Shown here: piece by piece, positions 13,657-17,834 of the stretch
Layout: every line of letters begins with the position of its first letter
Numbering within the stretch: the first letter of the stretch is position 1
Assembly: GCA_964505725.1 (NCBI GenBank)
Contig: CAZDJK010000039.1
Span: 1 to 17,834 of the forward strand
Source of the DNA: CAVRJC01 sp964505725
GTDB taxonomy: Bacteria; Actinomycetota; Acidimicrobiia; IMCC26256; DASPTH01
Direction of reading: 5' to 3'
Length of the DNA stretch: 17,834 nucleotides
Made by a program: the position numbers and the translations under genes
Notes under the pieces: generated by a model
What the model was told of the DNA's origin: nothing
The model's database searches: none
Seen by the model: the letters and a program-made list of their open reading frames with translations, nothing else

Positions 13657-14993
13657 CGGCCGGCGCGCCCATCGACCTCGGGCTCCTCCCGCGTTCCGCG
13701 CGCATCGACGCACGGGGACGGCTGAACGTCGCCGGGTGCGACGTCGCCGATCTCGCGGTCGAGCACGGTACGCCGCTCTACCTGTACGACGAGGAGGAGT
13801 TGCGCGTCCGCTGCCGCGAGTACTCCGCCGCCCTCGGCGACGGATCCCTGATCGCGTACGCCGGCAAGGCGTTCCTGTGCGGCGCGATGGTGCGCCTCGT
13901 CGACGACGAGGGTCTCGCGCTCGACGTCGCGAGCGGCGGCGAGCTGCAGCTCGGCCTCCGGGCGGGCTTCCCGGCCGCGAGAATGGTGTTCCACGGCAAC
14001 GACAAGTCGGAAGCCGAGCTCCGGCTAGCGCTCCACGAGCGCGTGGGCCGCATCGTCGTCGACTCCCTCGAGGAGGTCGACCGGGTGGAGCTCCTCATTG
14101 CGTCCGGGCTTCCCGTTCCGAAGGTGTGGGTGCGCGTGACCCCCGGGGTGGAGGCACACACGCACGAGCACGTCCTCACCGGTGCCGACGACTCGAAGTT
14201 CGGCTTCACGGTCTCGACCGGCGCGGCGCGCGACGCGGCGGTGCGGGTGCACAAGAGCGAGGCGATGGAGCTGGCGGGGCTGCACTGCCACATCGGGTCG
14301 CAGATCGCGGACGCCGCACCCTTCGCACGCGCGGCGTCGGTGGTCGCCGAGCTCGCGGCCGACATCGGCCGCTCCACCGGCGTGCCACCGGGCGAGCTGA
14401 ATCTCGGCGGGGGACTCGCGGTGCCGTACACCTCGGACGACGTCTCGGCCCCGTCCATCGCCGAGCACGTCGCGGGGGTGCGCCGGGCGTACGCGGCCGC
14501 GGCCGCGGCCGCCGGGCTCGACCCCGTGCCCCGTCTGGTGCTCGAAGCAGGCCGCTCGATCGCCGGTCCGGCGGGGATCACGCTCTACACCGTGGGCAGC
14601 GTGAAGGAGATCCCGGGTGTGCGCACCTACGTGGCGGTGGACGGCGGCATGGGCGACAACCCGCGCCCGGCGATGTACGGCAGCCGATACGAGGCGTTCC
14701 TCCCCGAGCGCGCGTCGGCGGCGCGCCCGCTCGTGGCGACCGTGGCAGGCCGCCACTGCGAGCAGGGTGACCTGCTGGTGCGCGACGCGCACCTCCCTGC
14801 GGGGGTCGTGGCCGGCGACGTGCTCGCCACGCCGGTGACCGGCGCCTACTCGAGCTCGATGGCGTCGAACTACAACCTGTTCGCGCGCCCGGCGGTCGTG
14901 TTCGTGCGGGACGGCCGGGCCCGGGTCGTGGTCCGGCGCGAAACGTTTGACGACCTCGTCGCGCGCGATGTCGTCGCGGGGGGATCGGTGTGA
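13653..14993 (+). CDS. lysA: Diaminopimelate decarboxylase
   Basis: The 446-aa PLP enzyme converts meso-diaminopimelate to lysine and CO2, the last lysine step. The PLP lysine is K72 in A-Y-A-G-K-A-F. Other group IV decarboxylase motifs are present: H-C-H-I-G-S-Q (about 209-215), N-L-G-G-G-L-A for phosphate binding, E-A-G-R-S-I, and D-G-G-M-G-D-N-P-R-P. R-H-C-E-Q-G-D has Q where most homologues have S, but the active-site Cys is kept. G-A-Y-S-S-S-M-A-S-N-Y-N lies at the end. The GTG start at 13653 overlaps the argS stop by 4 nt. A seven-alanine run at about 286-292 is encoded by a GCGGCC repeat. Next comes hom, overlapping by 1 nt. The argS-lysA neighbourhood is a known actinobacterial arrangement. 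Confidence 0.97.
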   Translation: MTAGAPIDLGLLPRSARIDARGRLNVAGCDVADLAVEHGTPLYLYDEEELRVRCREYSAALGDGSLIAYAGKAFLCGAMVRLVDDEGLALDVASGGELQLGLRAGFPAARMVFHGNDKSEAELRLALHERVGRIVVDSLEEVDRVELLIASGLPVPKVWVRVTPGVEAHTHEHVLTGADDSKFGFTVSTGAARDAAVRVHKSEAMELAGLHCHIGSQIADAAPFARAASVVAELAADIGRSTGVPPGELNLGGGLAVPYTSDDVSAPSIAEHVAGVRRAYAAAAAAAGLDPVPRLVLEAGRSIAGPAGITLYTVGSVKEIPGVRTYVAVDGGMGDNPRPAMYGSRYEAFLPERASAARPLVATVAGRHCEQGDLLVRDAHLPAGVVAGDVLATPVTGAYSSSMASNYNLFARPAVVFVRDGRARVVVRRETFDDLVARDVVAGGSV

Positions 14994-16282
14994 TGGAGGA
15001 CCGGGTCCGGGTCGGCATCCTCGGCTGCGGCAACGTCGGCCGCGCGCTCGTGCGGCTCATCCACGACCACGCCGACATCATCGAGACGCGCGCCGGCGTG
15101 CCGCTCGAGGTGACGCGCATCGCGGTGCGCGATCTCGCCGTCGACCGCGGTCTCCCGGTGCCCGCCCGGATCTTCACCGCCGACGCCTCCGAGGTGGTGG
15201 GCGACCCGGAGATCGACATCGTGGTCGAGGTCATCGGCGGCATCGAGCCACCGCGGTCGCTGATCGTCGAGGCGCTCATGGCCGGGAAGCCGGTCGTCAC
15301 CGCCAACAAGGAGCTCGTCGCCACCCACGGACGCGAGCTGTTCGAGACCGCCGAGGGCGCCGGAGTCGACATCCTGTTCGAGGCGTCGGTCGCCGGCGGG
15401 ATCCCGCTGATCCGGCCGCTGCGCGAGTCGCTGGCCGGCGACCGCATCCGCCGCGTGATGGGCATCGTGAACGGCACCACCAACTACATCCTCACCCGGA
15501 TGACCGACTCCGGCGCGTCCTTCGCGGACGCGCTCGCCGACGCCCAGGAGCTCGGCCTCGCCGAGGCCGACCCCACCGCCGACGTCGAGGGATACGACGC
15601 CGCGGCGAAGGCCGCGATCATCGCCTCGATCGCGTTCGGCGCGCGTGTCGTCGCGGGCGACGTGTACCGGGAGGGCATCGCAGGGGTCACCGCCGACGAC
15701 ATCAGCTCCGCCGCCGACCTCGGCTACGTGGTCAAGCTGCTCGCGGTCGCCGAGGATCTGGAGGACGGCGTCGCGGTGCGCGTGCACCCGGCGATGGTGC
15801 CGCAACGGCACCCGTTGGCATCGGTGCGCGATTCGTTCAACGCGGTGTTCATCGAGGGCGACGCGGTGGGCGAGCTGATGATGTACGGCCGGGGCGCGGG
15901 CGGCGCGCCGACCGCGTCGGCCGTGCTCGGCGACCTCGTCGACGCGGCGAAGAACCTCGTGGAGGGCCGCAAGGGCGCGACCATCGGCACGCTGGCGCCG
16001 AAGCCGATCCGCTCCATCGACGACGTCGAGTCGCAGTTCTACCTGCTCGTGGAGGTCGCCGACCGTCCCGGCGTGCTCGGTGCGATCGCCACCGAGTTCG
16101 GGCGTCACGGCGTGTCCATCCGCTCGATGCGCCAGCGTGGCCTGGGCGACGACGCGCGGCTCGTGTTCATCACCCACAAGGCGCGCGAGCGCGACCTGCG
16201 CGCCACGGTCGACGCGCTGCAGAGCGTCGACGCGGTGCACCGCGTGGGCTCGGTCCTGCGCGTGACCGGCGAGGAGGAGTAG
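14993..16282 (+). CDS. hom: Homoserine dehydrogenase
   Basis: The 429-aa enzyme reduces aspartate-semialdehyde to homoserine with NAD(P)H, opening the threonine/methionine branch. The Rossmann motif G-I-L-G-C-G-N-V-G-R spans 8-17. The signature V-T-A-N-K-E has N105 and K106. N-G-T-T-N-Y-I-L and E-A-D-P-T-A-D-V-E-G-Y-D-A-A-A-K, carrying catalytic Asp/Lys residues, follow. The C-terminal ACT domain (about residues 347-425: F-Y-L-L-V-E-V-A-D-R-P-G-V-L) is a known site of amino-acid feedback control, most likely threonine. The start is ATG 14993 in the TGATG overlap with the lysA stop. The GTG just before it (14990) is in frame and cannot be excluded. A G-rich run (14978-14983) serves as ribosome binding site. 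Confidence 0.97.
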   Translation: MEDRVRVGILGCGNVGRALVRLIHDHADIIETRAGVPLEVTRIAVRDLAVDRGLPVPARIFTADASEVVGDPEIDIVVEVIGGIEPPRSLIVEALMAGKPVVTANKELVATHGRELFETAEGAGVDILFEASVAGGIPLIRPLRESLAGDRIRRVMGIVNGTTNYILTRMTDSGASFADALADAQELGLAEADPTADVEGYDAAAKAAIIASIAFGARVVAGDVYREGIAGVTADDISSAADLGYVVKLLAVAEDLEDGVAVRVHPAMVPQRHPLASVRDSFNAVFIEGDAVGELMMYGRGAGGAPTASAVLGDLVDAAKNLVEGRKGATIGTLAPKPIRSIDDVESQFYLLVEVADRPGVLGAIATEFGRHGVSIRSMRQRGLGDDARLVFITHKARERDLRATVDALQSVDAVHRVGSVLRVTGEEE

Positions 16283-16284
16283 CC

Positions 16285-17343
16285 ATGGCCGCGAGCTGGC
16301 CGGGGGTGATCGAGGCGTACCGCGACCATCTCGCCGTCACCGACGCCACGCCGGTGGTCACCCTGCTCGAGGGTGACACCCCGTTGCTCGACGCGCCCCG
16401 GGTGGCGCAGCGAGCGGGCGTCGCGCGCGTCCTGCTCAAGGTCGAGGGCCTCAACCCGACCGGCTCGTTCAAGGACCGCGGGATGACGATGGCGATTTCC
16501 ACCGCGTTGGAGCGTGGGGCGAAGGTCGCGATCTGCGCGTCGACCGGCAACACGTCGGCGTCGGCGGCGGCGTACTCCGCACGCGCCGGCCTGCTGTGCG
16601 CGGTGGTCATCCCGGAGGGCCAGATCGCGCTCGGCAAGCTCGCGCAGGCGCTGATCCACGGGGCCAAGGTCGTGCCGGTGCGCGGCAACTTCGACGCTGC
16701 GCTCGCGATCGTGCGCGAGCTGGGCGAGGATCCCGAGGTCGAGGTGGTGAACTCGGTGAACCCGGTGCGCATCGAGGGCCAGAAGACGGCGGCGTTCGAG
16801 ATCGTCGACGCGCTCGGCGACGCGCCCCAGGTCCACTGCATCCCCGTGGGCAACGCGGGCAACATCACCGCGTACTGGCGCGGCTACTGCGAGTACCGCG
16901 CGCTCGGAAGGGCCGCTACGACGCCGCGCATGCTGGGCTGGCAGGCGGCGGGTGCGGCGCCGATCGTGCGCGGCGAGCCCGTCCCGCACCCCGAGACCCT
17001 CGCGACCGCGATCCAGATCGGAAATCCCGCGTCGTGGGCGGGCGCGGTGGCGGCGCGCGACGAGTCGGGCGGGTTGATCGGCGCGGTCAGCGACGCCGAG
17101 ATCCTCGACGCGTACCACGTGCTCGCGGCCGAGGAGGGCTGCTTCGTGGAACCCGCGTCGGCGGCCTCGGTCGCCGGGCTGTTCCGTGCGGCGCGCGACG
17201 GCGACGTCGCCGGCGACGAGACCGTCGTGTGCACCGTCACCGGCCACGGGCTCAAGGATCCGCAGCGCGCCATCGCCGAGGTGCGCCTCGGCGACGCGGT
17301 GGACGCGACCGCGTCCGCAGTGTCGGCCGCGCTCGGGCTGTAG
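16285..17343 (+). CDS. thrC: Threonine synthase
   Basis: The 352-aa PLP enzyme converts O-phosphohomoserine to threonine. The PLP lysine is K63 in N-P-T-G-S-F-K-D-R-G-M. The phosphate loop is about G-N-A-G-N-I-T, and the S-T-G-N-T-S-A-S-A-A-A-Y motif is typical. The C-terminal E-P-A-S-A-A-S-V-A-G and T-G-H-G-L-K-D-P segments confirm the actinobacterial threonine-synthase type. ATG 16285 follows G-A-G-G-A-G-G-A-G (16271-16279), 2 nt after the hom stop. Homoserine kinase (thrB), which must make its substrate, is not the next gene here. The stop codon TAG (17341) is the left end of a palindromic terminator. Confidence 0.97.
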   Translation: MAASWPGVIEAYRDHLAVTDATPVVTLLEGDTPLLDAPRVAQRAGVARVLLKVEGLNPTGSFKDRGMTMAISTALERGAKVAICASTGNTSASAAAYSARAGLLCAVVIPEGQIALGKLAQALIHGAKVVPVRGNFDAALAIVRELGEDPEVEVVNSVNPVRIEGQKTAAFEIVDALGDAPQVHCIPVGNAGNITAYWRGYCEYRALGRAATTPRMLGWQAAGAAPIVRGEPVPHPETLATAIQIGNPASWAGAVAARDESGGLIGAVSDAEILDAYHVLAAEEGCFVEPASAASVAGLFRAARDGDVAGDETVVCTVTGHGLKDPQRAIAEVRLGDAVDATASAVSAALGL

Positions 17344-17364
17344 GGCGCCGGCCGCCGCGCCCTA
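17341..17364. terminator. Bidirectional hairpin between thrC and the sugar dehydrogenase gene
   Basis: TAGGGCGC at 17341-17348 and GCGCCCTA at 17357-17364 are perfect 8-bp inverted repeats with an 8-nt loop. The TAG at the left is the thrC stop. The complement of CTA at the right is the TAG stop of the minus-strand gene. One hairpin thus can terminate transcription from both sides in only 24 bp. Confidence 0.7.
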
Positions 17365-17834
17365 CCGGGCGCGCTCGATCCGGAACAGCCCGCGGTCCTG
17401 GGACAGCACGTACAGCTCGCCCGCGCCCGAGTTGCGACCGTCGACGGCGCGGGCGTGGTCGATCTCCTCCACGTCGTCCTGGCCGACGTCGCCGATCCAG
17501 AGGTCGCCGTCGGCGCGGTCGAAGGAGAAGCGCCAGGGGTTCCGGAGCCCGTAGGCCCAGATCTCGCCGCGCGCTCCCCGGCGGTCGACGAACGGGTTGT
17601 CCGCCGGGATCGTGTAGGGCATGCCACCCGATGGCGTCGGGTCGATGCGCAGGATCTTCGCGAGCAGCGTCGACAGCGACTGCCCGTTGCCGTCCGGCGC
17701 GTGACCGGGGCCCGTGTCGTTCGCCGCGCCGCCGTCGCCGAGCGCGATGAAGAGGTCGCCGTCGGGCCCGAACGCGAGCTGGCCGCCGTTGTGGTTCGGC
17801 TGGGGCTGGTCGACCTCCAGCAGCTCGCGCCGGC
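17362..17834 (-). CDS. Glucose/sorbosone dehydrogenase-like (PQQ-type beta-propeller) protein, 3' part
   Basis: The gene enters from the right edge and ends at a stop complementary to CTA (17362-17364); its start lies beyond the window. About 156 residues are visible. N-H-N-G-G-Q-L-A-F-G-P-D-G-D-L-F-I-A-L-G-D-G-G (near the start), I-L-R-I-D-P, Y-T-I-P-A-D-N-P-F-V and G-E-I-W-A-Y-G-L-R-N-P-W-R-F-S are signatures of the soluble PQQ-dependent aldose dehydrogenase (GSDH/YliI) beta-propeller. L-W-I-G-D-V-G-Q and E-E-I-D follow. It then jumps directly to G-E-L-Y-V-L-S-Q-D-R-G-L-F-R-I, normally the last strand. The blades that usually lie between, including the N-Y-G-W region, seem absent. The activity may thus be lost or altered. 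A secreted location is expected for the family but the signal peptide is outside the window. Confidence 0.88.
   Translation of the reverse strand, partial: RRELLEVDQPQPNHNGGQLAFGPDGDLFIALGDGGAANDTGPGHAPDGNGQSLSTLLAKILRIDPTPSGGMPYTIPADNPFVDRRGARGEIWAYGLRNPWRFSFDRADGDLWIGDVGQDDVEEIDHARAVDGRNSGAGELYVLSQDRGLFRIERAR

Noticed and set aside
11506..13713. 735-aa minus-strand open frame antisense to argS
   Set aside because: It is a GC-skew shadow of argS. Only its last part (11506-11871), outside argS, looks like natural protein.
14947..16284. Upstream part of the frame that contains thrC, suggesting a fused larger protein
   Set aside because: It is arginine-rich shadow of hom. The true thrC start is ATG 16285 with a strong ribosome binding site.

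Overview
The window is very GC-rich (strong G/C bias at third codon positions, many GTG starts, 1- to 4-nt gene overlaps). It carries a chromosomal actinobacterial gene set. The argS-lysA-hom-thrC order, the DUF222/13E12-type HNH protein, paired acyl-CoA dehydrogenase genes and a Liv-type ABC transporter beside a TetR regulator all suit an Actinobacteriota genome, probably of the Acidimicrobiia type. That assignment is an inference from gene content, not a database result. I see no insertion sequence, prophage, CRISPR array or integrase.

Layout. Positions 1-86 hold the 5' end of a minus-strand gene that runs off the window. A tRNA-Arg (anticodon CCG, minus strand) lies at 198-269. An HNH-endonuclease-domain gene (376-1311, +) converges on a TetR regulator gene (1430-2110, -). 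The TetR gene is divergent from a transporter operon. The 157-bp region between them contains a good inverted repeat (2151-2167) immediately upstream of a consensus-like promoter (2170-2198). The operon encodes a single-chain LivH-LivM-LivG fusion (2268-5048), the second ATPase LivF (5045-5797) and a secreted substrate-binding protein (5912-7219). A strong hairpin (7255-7287) follows. Next come an enoyl-CoA hydratase/isomerase-family gene (7338-8129), two overlapping acyl-CoA dehydrogenase subunit genes (8152-9342, 9339-10409) and a DUF72 gene (10416-11165).

Two minus-strand genes follow: a CsbD-like stress protein (11189-11407) and an unrecognised 121-aa protein (11506-11871). A tightly packed plus-strand operon, argS-lysA-hom-thrC (11998-17343), links arginyl-tRNA synthesis with the aspartate-family pathway (lysine and threonine branches). 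It ends at a perfect inverted repeat shared with a convergent, 5'-truncated glucose/sorbosone dehydrogenase-like gene (17362-17834).

How the parts work together. The TetR gene, operator-like palindrome, fused Liv transporter and nearby CoA-ester enzymes make a plausible regulated uptake and beta-oxidation-type locus for an acid, such as a branched-chain, aromatic or steroid-derived acid. The substrate cannot be read from the sequence. The amino-acid operon lacks thrB at the place where many actinobacteria carry it. The most notable items are the three-domain LivHMG fusion with its upstream operator and promoter, the substituted HIGH motif (H-A-G-G) in ArgRS, the apparent loss of an internal segment in the sugar dehydrogenase, and the stop-codon-to-stop-codon palindrome between thrC and that gene. 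None of these amounts to a clearly new system.
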